The translations under genes were made by a program, and so were the position numbers. Below, piece by piece: positions 46,101-53,635 of a stretch of 64,000 nt of DNA (positions within the stretch are counted from its first letter, which is position 1; each line of letters starts with the position of its first letter). The DNA is from Tolypothrix bouteillei VB521301 (GTDB taxonomy: Bacteria; Cyanobacteriota; Cyanobacteriia; Cyanobacteriales; Nostocaceae). The stretch covers positions 877,834 through 941,833 of the forward strand of contig NZ_JHEG04000001.1 in assembly GCF_000760695.4 (NCBI RefSeq), read 5' to 3'. Under the pieces are notes generated by a model. The model had not been told where the DNA came from. It was given only the letters and a program-made list of their open reading frames with translations, and ran no database searches.

Positions 46101-47890
46101 TCGTATCCACTACCAAAGATGGCATTGCACTGCTAGATCGGAATTACACTCATCAAATCGTGAACCAAGCTTACTTGGATTGGTGTCACAAACCCGATAC
46201 CGAGGTTATAGGAAATTCCGCAAGGGATGTTTTAGGTGAAAATTTATTTGAGAATTTTGTCCGGTCTCAGTTAGATAGGTGTTTGGCAGGAGAGACAATT
46301 CAGGATGAAAGATGGTTTGACTACCCCGATTTAGTTAAGCAATTCATTAGCTTTACTTATACACCTTATCGCGAACCAAACGGAAGCATTTCAGGCGCGA
46401 TCGTTAGTCTGCGCGATCTGACTCGACTCAAACAAGCAGAACAAATGCTGGAACTTCAGGCTGTCATCACCCGAAACATGGCGGAAGGCATTTGCTTGGT
46501 TAAATCCAATAATGGAGTTATTGTCTATGCCAATCCTAAATTTGAGCAGATGTTTGGTTATGACTCTGGTGAACTCAACGGTCGGCACGTATCAATTGTA
46601 AATTACGAAAATAAAAACATGACAGCCGAAGAGGTCAACCAAGCCATTCGTGCTACCGTTCTCCAAGATGGAGAAGCTACCTATGAAGTTCATAATGTGA
46701 AAAAAGACGGTACCCCTTTTTGGTGTCGTGCGGCTTGTTCTGTATTTAAACACCCCGAATATGGCGATGTGTTAGTTGCAGTTCACCAAGATATCACGGA
46801 GCGCAAACGCATCGAAGAAGCTTTACGCGAGAGCGAAGAAAAGTTTCGCCAGCTTGCCGAAAACATCCAGACAGTATTTTGGATGACAGATGTTCAATAT
46901 AAGCAATTTTTATATGTAAGCAATGCCTACGAAACCATCTGGCAAAGAAGTTGTCAAAGCCTTTACCAAAGTTTTTCTTCTTGGTTAGATGCCATTCATC
47001 CAGACGATCGCCAGTCTGTCGAAATTCCATTCATGGAACAAAAAACAGAGCAATATGATGTAAAGTATCGCATCATCCGCCCCGACGGTTCAATCCGTTG
47101 GATTCGCGATCGGGCATTCCCTATCAAAAATGAACTAGGGGAAATCGTTCGGATTGCAGGTCTTGCAGAAGACATTACAGAGCAGCAGAAAATTGAGCAA
47201 ATGAAAAGTGAGTTTATTGGCATTGTCAGTCACGAACTCCGTACTCCTTTAACTGCAATTCGGGCAGCACTGGGTTTATTGAAAACTGGTATCTATGACA
47301 AAAAACCAGACAAGTTTAAGCGCATGATTGAGATTGCAGCTATCGACAGCGAGCGTCTCGTGCGGTTAGTCAACGATATTCTAGATTTGGAACGCTTGGA
47401 TTCAGAACGAGCTGTTCTAGAGAAAGCAACCTGTAATGCGGCTGATTTAATTCAAATTGCTGTAGAGGGAGTGCAGGCGATCGCACACAAACAACATATT
47501 AGCTTTGAGATCCATCCTACTAATGCTAAAGTTTGGGCATCAGCTGATGCTATTATTCAAACACTCACCAATTTATTAAGTAATGCCCTGAAATTCTCAC
47601 CTCCTAATTCCACAATTACTTTGAGTGTTCAACAGCAAACAGATAATGTACTGTTCCAAATAACGGATCGAGGGCGGGGTATTCCACCAGAGAAATTAGA
47701 AGCCATCTTTGGACGATTTCAGCAAGTCGATGCAACAGACTCTCGTGATAAAGGCGGAACCGGCTTGGGATTGGCTATATGCCGTAGTATTATCGAACAT
47801 CATGGTGGACAAATCTGGGTTGAAAGTACTATTGGTGTAGGAAGCACATTTTTCTTCACTCTGCCATTGCCACCGAAGGAGATAAAATGA
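43181..47890 (+). CDS. Multi-PAS/PAC sensor histidine kinase with bilin-type GAF domain
   Basis: 1569 residues. The N-terminus has four membrane helices of the KdpD-like DUF4118 type (residues 5-105). A GAF domain (about 115-285) follows, with TTVDEARQFLECDRV and the Cys-His pair C216-H217 in FDPCHIEFLANLQVRANLL, the place where cyanobacteriochromes attach a bilin; no DXCF second cysteine is seen. Then about seven PAS/PAC units (each ending D-I-T-E-R-K), HisKA (GIVSHELRTPLTAIRAAL) and HATPase (LLSNALKFS, DRGRGIP, GTGLGLAI). It overlaps both neighbours by 4 bp in a regulator-kinase-receiver operon. It probably senses light and/or redox signals; chromophore binding is unproven. Confidence 0.9.
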   Translation: MKPYSQLLPYGVAIGSTALALSLGLWLEPLPIQTVGALFYISILISTWYGGFRPGSATVVLSILAINYFFLPPLYQFWLSQPKDVLQLSIFPLVAFTIALLASINSKQKIAQLGVEQHRLVMETIGRVRHSVNLQGILQTTVDEARQFLECDRVSVFQFSPGWGGTVVAESVATEWISILPLQMYAPFIGEENFKLFKQGMVVAQSDIYTAGFDPCHIEFLANLQVRANLLVPVFKGDELWGLLAAHHCAAPHEWQSLEIDLLRQLGGLMSIAIQQAALFERAQTELTERKRTEQTLAKELLRIRMLFDTSFDGIVILNTQGKVLDANFRFAQMLGYSQEETAKLNIFDWDAQFTCEELQQLMLECISVKSGVLETRHQRKDGSRYDVEIGFSVVEWEGEILRFCVCRDISDRKRAEVDLHKSQIQLQQQLAEIETIYQSAPIGLNVLDTDLRFIRINQRLAEINGFSVEAHLGRTVREVLPELADTAEQLLRSILETGKPLLNVEITGETPAQPGVQRTWLESFLPLKDGDRIIGISTVCQEITERKRAEQSLQERETTLRLFVRYAPAGIAMFDRDMNYLIASQRWVDDHHLDSIESLIGRSHYEIFPEITEEWLQIHQRCLAGATEKRDEDLFVRLDGSQQWIRWEVHPWHTALGEIGGIIIFGDDITQRKQAQIDLQQLNAELEQRVVERTAQLAQANDRLLETVIEQQQIQLILLEQTQLLDLAHDTIITSDLNGVMTFWNEGAEFMYGWTKAEALGQISHILLKTQFPQPLTEIEAELFEKGYWEGELIHFSRDARPITVASRWVLQKNNAGQPIKILQINNDITERKQAQLALKESEERHRLAMDLTHIGYWDLHLPSQNIVWNDNHFTLLGLAPYGIEPGYEVWLNRIHPEDIGWVEQQFLESIKNSTDYTTEYRVVYPDGSVHWLMGRGRAIYNESGQPLRSLGVVLDITERKRTEAVLRQFERIVSTTKDGIALLDRNYTHQIVNQAYLDWCHKPDTEVIGNSARDVLGENLFENFVRSQLDRCLAGETIQDERWFDYPDLVKQFISFTYTPYREPNGSISGAIVSLRDLTRLKQAEQMLELQAVITRNMAEGICLVKSNNGVIVYANPKFEQMFGYDSGELNGRHVSIVNYENKNMTAEEVNQAIRATVLQDGEATYEVHNVKKDGTPFWCRAACSVFKHPEYGDVLVAVHQDITERKRIEEALRESEEKFRQLAENIQTVFWMTDVQYKQFLYVSNAYETIWQRSCQSLYQSFSSWLDAIHPDDRQSVEIPFMEQKTEQYDVKYRIIRPDGSIRWIRDRAFPIKNELGEIVRIAGLAEDITEQQKIEQMKSEFIGIVSHELRTPLTAIRAALGLLKTGIYDKKPDKFKRMIEIAAIDSERLVRLVNDILDLERLDSERAVLEKATCNAADLIQIAVEGVQAIAHKQHISFEIHPTNAKVWASADAIIQTLTNLLSNALKFSPPNSTITLSVQQQTDNVLFQITDRGRGIPPEKLEAIFGRFQQVDATDSRDKGGTGLGLAICRSIIEHHGGQIWVESTIGVGSTFFFTLPLPPKEIK

Positions 47891-48267
47891 CGACGAAACA
47901 AGTGTTAATTGTGGATGACGAAGAACGAATTCGGGAACTCGTACAAGTTTGTTTGTCAGACTTGGGAGGATGGGACGCGCTGACGGCAGCATCAGGACCC
48001 GAAGCATTAAAAATTGCCCAGACACAATCCATTGATGCTATTTTGCTTGATGTATCTATGCCAGAGATGGACGGCTTTGCAGTGTACGAACAACTTCAGG
48101 CAAATTCAGCAACCCAATCGATACCAGTCATTTTGCTAACAGCAAAAGTTCAAAGGAGCGATCGCGCTCGGTTTGCCCAGATGGGTGTGAAAGGAACGAT
48201 TGTCAAACCCTTTGAACCAACGACCATTTCCGACGAAGTGGCTGAGATTCTTGGTTGGAATGACTGA
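47887..48267 (+). CDS. Single-domain response regulator (CheY-like)
   Basis: 126 residues: VLIVDDEERIRELV, phosphoacceptor Asp in AILLDVSMPEMDGFAVYE, Thr in VILLTAKVQ and Lys in GTIVKPFEP. There is no output domain, so it works by protein contact or as a relay intermediate, probably for the kinase whose stop codon it overlaps. All conserved positions are present. Confidence 0.92.
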   Translation: MTTKQVLIVDDEERIRELVQVCLSDLGGWDALTAASGPEALKIAQTQSIDAILLDVSMPEMDGFAVYEQLQANSATQSIPVILLTAKVQRSDRARFAQMGVKGTIVKPFEPTTISDEVAEILGWND

Positions 48268-48295
48268 GTTTTAAATTTTGTAACAAAATCCCTCT

Positions 48296-48315
48296 CTTTA
48301 TTAGTTTTTCATTTT
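48296..48315 (+). promoter_or_regulatory. Copy of the CTTTATAAGTTTTTCATTTT motif
   Basis: CTTTATTAGTTTTTCATTTT, one base different from the copy at 39067. It lies 131 bp upstream of the receiver gene at 48446, with no obvious TATAA at the same spacing (TTTACCTTT instead). Confidence 0.45.
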
Positions 48316-48445
48316 TTCAATTTACCTTTCAAAGGTATAGATAAAAATTCTTTATCTTAATAAGCAAATATCAATCCTTGCCAGCTTGAACGAGAGTCGG
48401 TGAAGTTGTCACAGTTGCATTATTTCCGTTTTGGAGTTTGGTAAA

Positions 48446-48883
48446 ATGGATATTGTGAGGGAAATAACTCTACCCACTAAAACGATTTTGCTGATTGATG
48501 ATGAAGTCAGCGTGCGAGAGGTTGTGGAACTCAGCCTCAAAGATTTAGCCCTTTGGAATGTAGTCACTGCCGATTGTCCATTAAAAGGATTGCACAGAGC
48601 AGCTGTCATTCATCCTGATGCAATTGTACTGGATTGGTCAATAAGCGGCATGGATAGTTGTATGTTTTTAACAAAATTAAGAAATAATTTAGAAACTCAA
48701 GCTATTCCTGTCGTGCTGCTAAGTGCTAAGGCGAGGTGGCTAGATTCACAAATTCTTCGACAATATCAAATCGCGGGTGTCATTCTTAAACCCTTCGATC
48801 CAGTTGCTCTCCCCGGTCAGGTTGCTAAACTACTCGGTTGGAGTTTTACTCTGCCACTCTCAGACTTTGATGTCAGTTCCTAA
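48446..48883 (+). CDS. Single-domain response regulator with degenerate switch residues
   Basis: 145 residues from the ATG at 48446, preceded by TTGGAG. Receiver fold: TILLIDDEVSVREVV, phosphoacceptor Asp in AIVLDWSISGMDSC (the usual MP after it is replaced by IS), Ser in VVLLSAKAR and Lys in GVILKPFDP. Paralogous to the receiver at 47887 (shared KPF-P and LLGW ends) and probably a tandem duplicate. A separate promoter region of about 180 bp suggests independent expression. Confidence 0.88.
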   Translation: MDIVREITLPTKTILLIDDEVSVREVVELSLKDLALWNVVTADCPLKGLHRAAVIHPDAIVLDWSISGMDSCMFLTKLRNNLETQAIPVVLLSAKARWLDSQILRQYQIAGVILKPFDPVALPGQVAKLLGWSFTLPLSDFDVSS

Positions 48884-48970
48884 CAGAAAAAACTTTTTGT
48901 CACTTCCCATGAAATATTCATATTTCTTCATTTAATTTAAAAGATTTAAAATTTGTTAAATTCTCTTTTT

Positions 48971-49000
48971 CTTTATAAGTTTTTTATTTTTTTTTTATAA
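48971..49000 (+). promoter_or_regulatory. Copy of the CTTTATAAGTTTTTCATTTT motif before the collapsed kinase gene
   Basis: CTTTATAAGTTTTTTATTTT with TATAA at 48996, one base different from the copy at 39067. The promoter of a dead gene is thus still intact; it might now drive the kinase at 49478. Confidence 0.45.
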
Positions 49001-49041
49001 ATTGAAGTTGCTAGTATTTATATACTTGTTCTCTCTATTAA

Positions 49042-49470
49042 ATGCAACCTCAAACAGACACAATCTTACAGAATCTACCACACAACGGCTTAATCTTAGC
49101 AACTGCGATAGCCAACCGATCCACATTCCCGGTCTCATTCAGCCAAATGGGTTACTATTAACATTGCATGAGCCGCAACTTGAGATTCTGCAAATGAGTG
49201 AGCATGTCGAGCAAGTACACCGAAGAAACAACATCAGATCCGAACACAGCCACTTTGCGGCAACAACTCTTTACGCTCCAAGACTTGCAAGTCATACCAC
49301 TAGAGTGGATTGCTCGAGTCCATGAAGCAGTACTCGATCTTAACGATGCCAGAATCTATGAACTAATTGCTCAAATCCCCACGCAGAAACAACCTCTGGC
49401 AAATGCCCTGAAGTATTTGGTCGATAACTTCGAGCTAGAAGCGCTTGCTACGCTGACAAGTCCTTATTGA
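49042..49470 (+). pseudogene. Collapsed phytochrome-like hybrid sensor kinase (both ends kept, middle deleted)
   Basis: The frame from ATG 49042 reads MQPQTDTILQNLPHNG, the usual start of cyanobacterial phytochrome-type kinases. A frameshift near 49090 then moves to another frame with LSNCDSQPIHIPGLIQPNG and EPQLEILQMSEH, the start of a PAS-2/phytochrome domain. From about 49200 the original frame resumes with a C-terminal tail (LEWIARVHEAVLDLNDARIY, LANALKYLVDNFELEALATL) that normally ends hybrid kinases. Everything between (GAF, PHY, kinase, receivers) is gone. It precedes the REC-GAF kinase by 7 bp, the usual order for such hybrid kinase pairs. Confidence 0.75.
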
Positions 49471-49477
49471 GAATCTT

Positions 49478-51340
49478 ATGATTACGCTACTCAAACCAGC
49501 ATCCCAAACCAAGATTTTACTTATAGATGACGCCCCTGATAATCTACGTTTATTAGCCAAAATGCTAGAATTGCGGGGTTATATCGTTCGGAAATCCCTC
49601 AATGGCAGAATGGCATTACAATCTGTCCAGAAAGATCCACCCGATCTCATTTTGCTTGACATTAATATGCCAGAAATGAATGGCTATGAAGTTTGCCAGC
49701 AATTAAAATTTTTAGAAAAAACACGTCAAATTCCGATTATTTTTATTAGTGCGCTCGCTCAAATCGAAGATAAAATACGAGCCTTTGAGTTAGGGGGACA
49801 AGACTACATTACTAAACCATTCCAAGAGCTAGAAGTTCTGGCAAGAATTAGAAATCAATTACTCATTCAACAACAGCAGCAACTTCTCATTCAGCAAAAT
49901 CAACAATTAGAACAGGATCTCCAAGAACGCCAACGCGCCGAAGCGCAAATCAAGCAACTGAATCTTGATTTAGAGCGGCGGGTACAACTTCGCACTCTAG
50001 AATTACAGCAATCTTTAAACTTTGAAGCAACACTCAAACGAATTTCTGATAAAGTTCGAGATTCTCTTGAGGGACACCAAATCTTGCAAAGTGCTGTAGA
50101 AGAACTGGCAATAACCTTGGAAGCAAAATGCTGTGATGCAGCATTTTATACGAGAGAACGTCAATCCTCAATCATCCGTTACCAGTATGTTGCACCAGGG
50201 GAACTTGTGAGTCAAGGACAACTGTTGTACATGACAGACGCACCGGAAATTTACAATCAATTGCAACAACAGAAATGTTATTTAGCCTTCTGTCAAGTTC
50301 AGTCGATACCAATTCGCAATCAATCTGCAATTTTAGCGTGTCCCATTTTCGACGATCGCGTCAAAGAAACGGGCATATTGGGCGATTTGTGGTTATTTAA
50401 AGAAACCGATTCCTGTTTCACTGAGATAGAAATTCATCTAGTGCAACAAGTAGCCAACCAGTGTGCAGTTGCTCTCCGCCAAGCCTACCTCTATGAAGCG
50501 GCTCAAGCCCAGGTCAGAGAACTTCAAAGGGTCAATCAACTGAAAGACAATTTTCTCAACACCATCACCCATGAATTACGCTCTCCTATAGCCAATATGA
50601 AAATGATAATACAGTTATTGACAAACCTAAACGAGCAGGGACATGACCTGACTCGGGAAATTTCTTCAACACCTCTTTCAAGAAATCAAGTTGTTCAATA
50701 TCTTGCTCTTTTGCAACAAGAGTGCGATCGCGAATTGAAGTTGATCGATGACATATTAAACTTGCAACATTTAGAAGCAGGAACCTACCCCGAGCAACTG
50801 ACAAAAATTAACCTTCAGAATTGGGTTCAGCACATCATTGAACCGTTTCAAACCCAATTTCAAAATCAGCAGCAAAATTTTGAGATGACTCTTGCGCCCG
50901 ACATAACGATCGTACAAATTGATTCACTAAGCTTGAGTCACATTATCACAGAATTGCTCACCAATGCCCGTAAATATACTCCTCCAGGCGAGAAGATTTC
51001 CCTAGCGGTTGCTATCAAAAAAGACACACCAAATTCAGACAAAATTTCTGCTATCCCAGAGCGCCAGTCATCCTTCCTGCAATTAGTTGTCACCAATACA
51101 GGAGTAGAGATTGCACCTGAAGAATTCCCCCGGATCTTTGATACGTTCTACCGCATTCCCAGTTACAATCTCTGGAAACAGAGTGGTACTGGCTTAGGGC
51201 TAGCGTTGGTTAAAAAACTGGTCGATCAAATGAACGGTACAATCCGGATTGAAAGCGGTAGCAACCAGACTTGCTTTATTGTAGAAATCGCGATTGCTTT
51301 AACGAACTCTGTTCGGGAAACAGAATCGACACACAAGTGA
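49478..51340 (+). CDS. REC-GAF-histidine kinase (response-regulator/kinase hybrid)
   Basis: 620 residues: an N-terminal receiver (ILLIDDAPDNLRLL, Asp in LILLDINMPEMNGYEVC, Lys in YITKPFQ), a Gln-rich coiled coil (about 130-175), a GAF domain (about 190-340), HisKA with LNTITHELRSPIANMKMII and HATPase (LLTNARKYTPPGE, GTGLGLALVKK). The GAF lacks the Cys-His bilin pair. The receiver is at the front, so another kinase probably controls it; its natural partner would have been the collapsed hybrid kinase directly upstream. The kinase itself appears intact. Confidence 0.88.
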   Translation: MITLLKPASQTKILLIDDAPDNLRLLAKMLELRGYIVRKSLNGRMALQSVQKDPPDLILLDINMPEMNGYEVCQQLKFLEKTRQIPIIFISALAQIEDKIRAFELGGQDYITKPFQELEVLARIRNQLLIQQQQQLLIQQNQQLEQDLQERQRAEAQIKQLNLDLERRVQLRTLELQQSLNFEATLKRISDKVRDSLEGHQILQSAVEELAITLEAKCCDAAFYTRERQSSIIRYQYVAPGELVSQGQLLYMTDAPEIYNQLQQQKCYLAFCQVQSIPIRNQSAILACPIFDDRVKETGILGDLWLFKETDSCFTEIEIHLVQQVANQCAVALRQAYLYEAAQAQVRELQRVNQLKDNFLNTITHELRSPIANMKMIIQLLTNLNEQGHDLTREISSTPLSRNQVVQYLALLQQECDRELKLIDDILNLQHLEAGTYPEQLTKINLQNWVQHIIEPFQTQFQNQQQNFEMTLAPDITIVQIDSLSLSHIITELLTNARKYTPPGEKISLAVAIKKDTPNSDKISAIPERQSSFLQLVVTNTGVEIAPEEFPRIFDTFYRIPSYNLWKQSGTGLGLALVKKLVDQMNGTIRIESGSNQTCFIVEIAIALTNSVRETESTHK

Positions 51341-51344
51341 AATA

Positions 51345-51421
51345 TAGCAATCCTATTTGAGATCTAAACAAGGGAGACAAGGAGGACAAAGAAGAGGTCT
51401 TCTTGCAAATAACAGTCCTAT
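51345..51421. mobile_element. MITE-like repeat of the TATAGCAATCC family
   Basis: It begins TATAGCAATCCTATTTGAGA, continues with GGGAGACAAGGAGGACAAAG and ends near AACAGTCCTATCC. It is the shortest member of the family seen at 7162, 12389 and 17294 and lies in the spacer between two convergent genes. Confidence 0.65.
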
Positions 51422-51507
51422 CCTAACTTGATTTGTACTGTCAACTTTTTTACTAACTATTTCACATTCAAAAATCTTTATGGACTTATCTCGTAAATTT
51501 TGATTAA

Positions 51508-52284
51508 TCATTCAGAATTTTCAGCTTGATTGTGTTGCAGCATATTGTTTAGCTGACTTTCCAACCACTGAACCATCATCTGATTTAAGATATGTTGACG
51601 TATTGTAGTTGTCAGTTTAGATGGAATAAAGCCCTCAACCATCAATAAATGGCTTCCTTGATGCGTGTTCACTGGACCAATTAATTCTCCTATCCCAGCA
51701 TCAAAAACAATATCCGTAAGTTCTGGTCTTAAATTACAGCGATAAATTTTACCTTCATACCCACAGCAATTACGACGTCTCTCATCAATATCATATAAAT
51801 GGGCTGCTTCATACAAACTCATTTCTTGCTCTGAAATTTGATAAAAGAGTTCGTGAGCTAGCTGTTCGTAAGGAACAATCAGTTGATAAAGCAATATTTG
51901 GTCGAAATCAGCCTGATGTTGGCTAAAAAACATTTCTATTTCATAAGAAAATAAAAATTCAGCTACTTTCTGCTCTATCAAACTTTCTTGAGTCTCTGTT
52001 TCCCAATCTTTGACTGTTAGCATATGCTCGGATAGCCAATCCACTCCATTCACACCTATCTCTAAAGACCTCTCTCTTAAAAGTCGCTCTGACTCTATCT
52101 GAATTGCTGCTGGAGTTACTAGTAACCCTTGTTCTCGAGCAGTTTGCTGAATAATTTTTTTGTATATAATGTTTTGGCAAACTTCCTTTAACTTGAATTT
52201 TTTACGCAAATAAGCTACTATTTCTCTTTGTTCTATCGACAATCCAAAGAAATCGACTCTAGAGGAATTTTCATCATAAGGCAT
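51508..52284 (-). CDS. PpiC/SurA-like peptidyl-prolyl isomerase family protein
   Basis: 258 residues, no signal peptide. A helical SurA-N-like part (LREKFKLKEV-type helices, residues 15-120) is followed by a parvulin-like part: LYQLIVPYEQLAHELFYQI, EAAHLYDIDER, then IGELIGPVNTHQGSHLLMVEGF, which corresponds to the end of a rotamase domain. In cyanobacteria such genes often accompany HlyD/C39-ABC peptide export loci, so a role in precursor handling is possible, but the exporter genes lie 23 kb away. No close neighbour on the same strand. The rotamase catalytic signature is weak, so isomerase activity is uncertain. Confidence 0.7.
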   Translation of the reverse strand: MPYDENSSRVDFFGLSIEQREIVAYLRKKFKLKEVCQNIIYKKIIQQTAREQGLLVTPAAIQIESERLLRERSLEIGVNGVDWLSEHMLTVKDWETETQESLIEQKVAEFLFSYEIEMFFSQHQADFDQILLYQLIVPYEQLAHELFYQISEQEMSLYEAAHLYDIDERRRNCCGYEGKIYRCNLRPELTDIVFDAGIGELIGPVNTHQGSHLLMVEGFIPSKLTTTIRQHILNQMMVQWLESQLNNMLQHNQAENSE

Positions 52285-52734
52285 ATCAAACTTTTCTCCC
52301 TTAATTTATTTATTTATTAAAAAAAATAAAGCAATAAAAATCTAAATTTTAGCATCCAAACTAGCAAATATCATACTATTGCTTGTCTTGTATTTTACCG
52401 ATCGAAGATAGACAAGCCAATGCAAATCATGTGATGTGCTGATACAAACTTATCATTAAGACAGCAGGGAAGCAGCAGAGCAACCGTAACAGAGGAGTGG
52501 TCGATCGGGTTTGTACGCATATCGTTTAATCAATACTCATTAATCAAAGCACACATAATAGCAATATCAGCTTTGTAGTTTTAATATAAAAAAAGATTTT
52601 GGGGAAATTATGAGAAAATAATTAAATAATTTAATATTTGATTGGTTCCAACTGATTATATTTACCACATCCGTTATTTTTATCAAGGTGCAACTAGAAG
52701 ATGCGGTTCTGCAATCCTAAAGCCTTCTGTCACG
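52285..52734. other. Intergenic region, AT-rich
   Basis: About 450 bp with no gene recognised. Homopolymeric A and T runs (52305-52330, 52585-52600) suggest promoter DNA for the minus-strand PpiC-like gene. Confidence 0.35.
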
Positions 52735-52985
52735 CCACTTGCTTTATACCGGGGAACCCCTAAGTTTGCTCCACCCGTTGAACAAAAATCCCATTGATGG
52801 GGAGCATCCCAATTTGGAAAAAACACGTTTGCGATTGAAATCGCCGCTATACAAGCTAAGTCCCTTCGGGTTCACCCTATCTCCGCTCCTGAGATAGCGC
52901 CTGCCGTTCAGAATAGAATTCTGAAGGCAATTGGCACTCTTTGGGATGCTCCGCATTGATGAAGTTGGCTATTTGGTAGTTTCTT
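52735..52985. repeat. GC-rich structured element of unknown type
   Basis: A GC-richer island in AT-rich DNA. Several self-complementary pieces are visible: CTATCTC-CGCTCCT-GAGATAG, GTTCAGAATAGAATTCTGAA and the pair GGGGAGCATCCCAA / TTTGGGATGCTCCGC, which brackets 180 bp. It shares GCGCCTGCCGT with the element at 6631 and GTTTGCTC with 38785. A short reading frame over it is not convincing. It may be a folded RNA or mobile palindrome. Confidence 0.45.
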
Positions 52986-53100
52986 ACTTGGTGCTGTCAA
53001 AGCCAGAGACCAGTTGGTACTACCTGAACCGTAGGGAACCTTGACACTCCCTGCCCTAAAGAAGTTACAACTCATTTGTCGAAACGGCTTGCTTTGTCAT

Positions 53101-53120
53101 CTTCACAATTTCCTCAAAGT
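53101..53120 (+). promoter_or_regulatory. Regulon motif, copy 1 (before DUF4327 gene)
   Basis: CTTCACAATTTCCTCAAAGT, followed by CATAAGTTT as the -10-like region. CTTCACAA and CCTCAAAG repeat with an 11-bp period. It lies 89 bp before the ATG. Confidence 0.6.
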
Positions 53121-53208
53121 TTTTCCATAAGTTTGAGGTAGAGCCAAAGCATGAATAATTATGAGTTAATTATAAGTTGGCATAACCTAAATATCTGGGG
53201 TGAAAGTT

Positions 53209-53430
53209 ATGACTACTACCGTCAAATATGACATAGAAGTTATCAAAGACGAAGCACGTCAACTTGTCAATAAGGGAACCATAAGCCGCAATCAGCCAAT
53301 TTATGCTTTGTGTAACTACATTCCCGGTCGCGAGTGGGTGTGTGTAGAACTGGAGTTAGAAAGAAACAACTTTTTACTTAGAGATAAAATTATTGACCTG
53401 TTAGGTCGTGAAGACTGGTCTGAAGACTGA
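53209..53430 (+). CDS. DUF4327 family small protein
   Basis: 73 residues: MTTTVKYDIEVIKDEARQLV, then ISRNQPIYALCNYIPGREW and the terminal EDWSED. This is the cyanobacterial DUF4327 family; no biochemical function is known. The ATG at 53209 is preferred over a GTG three codons earlier. In this window it is the first of a series of genes that share the CYTCACAA motif, next to PEP synthase, so it may belong to the same stress response. Confidence 0.85.
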   Translation: MTTTVKYDIEVIKDEARQLVNKGTISRNQPIYALCNYIPGREWVCVELELERNNFLLRDKIIDLLGREDWSED

Positions 53431-53522
53431 CGTTAAAACAAACGATGCAGACTTTAACCTTGCTTCTTGTCTGTAGAGTTCACTTTTTGTAATGAGACAA
53501 AGTTACGCTCATCAAACAACAT

Positions 53523-53542
53523 CCTCACAACTTCCTCAAAGT
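53523..53542 (+). promoter_or_regulatory. Regulon motif, copy 2 (before PEP synthase)
   Basis: CCTCACAACTTCCTCAAAGT followed by TATAACT (53550). CCTCACAA and CCTCAAAG are spaced exactly 11 bp. It lies about 95 bp before the ATG of the PEP synthase gene. Confidence 0.65.
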
Positions 53543-53635
53543 ATCTTCTTATAACTTAAGGTGTCAAATAAACACAAGCTCATTGAGTGAAACCAGCTTT
53601 CGTAAATTGTTCCATTCCATTAAGGTAGCTTTATT

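Noticed and set aside
52744..52956. Minus-strand frame of 70 codons over the GC-rich island
   Set aside because: Composition follows the palindromes, no start signal and no family resemblance.
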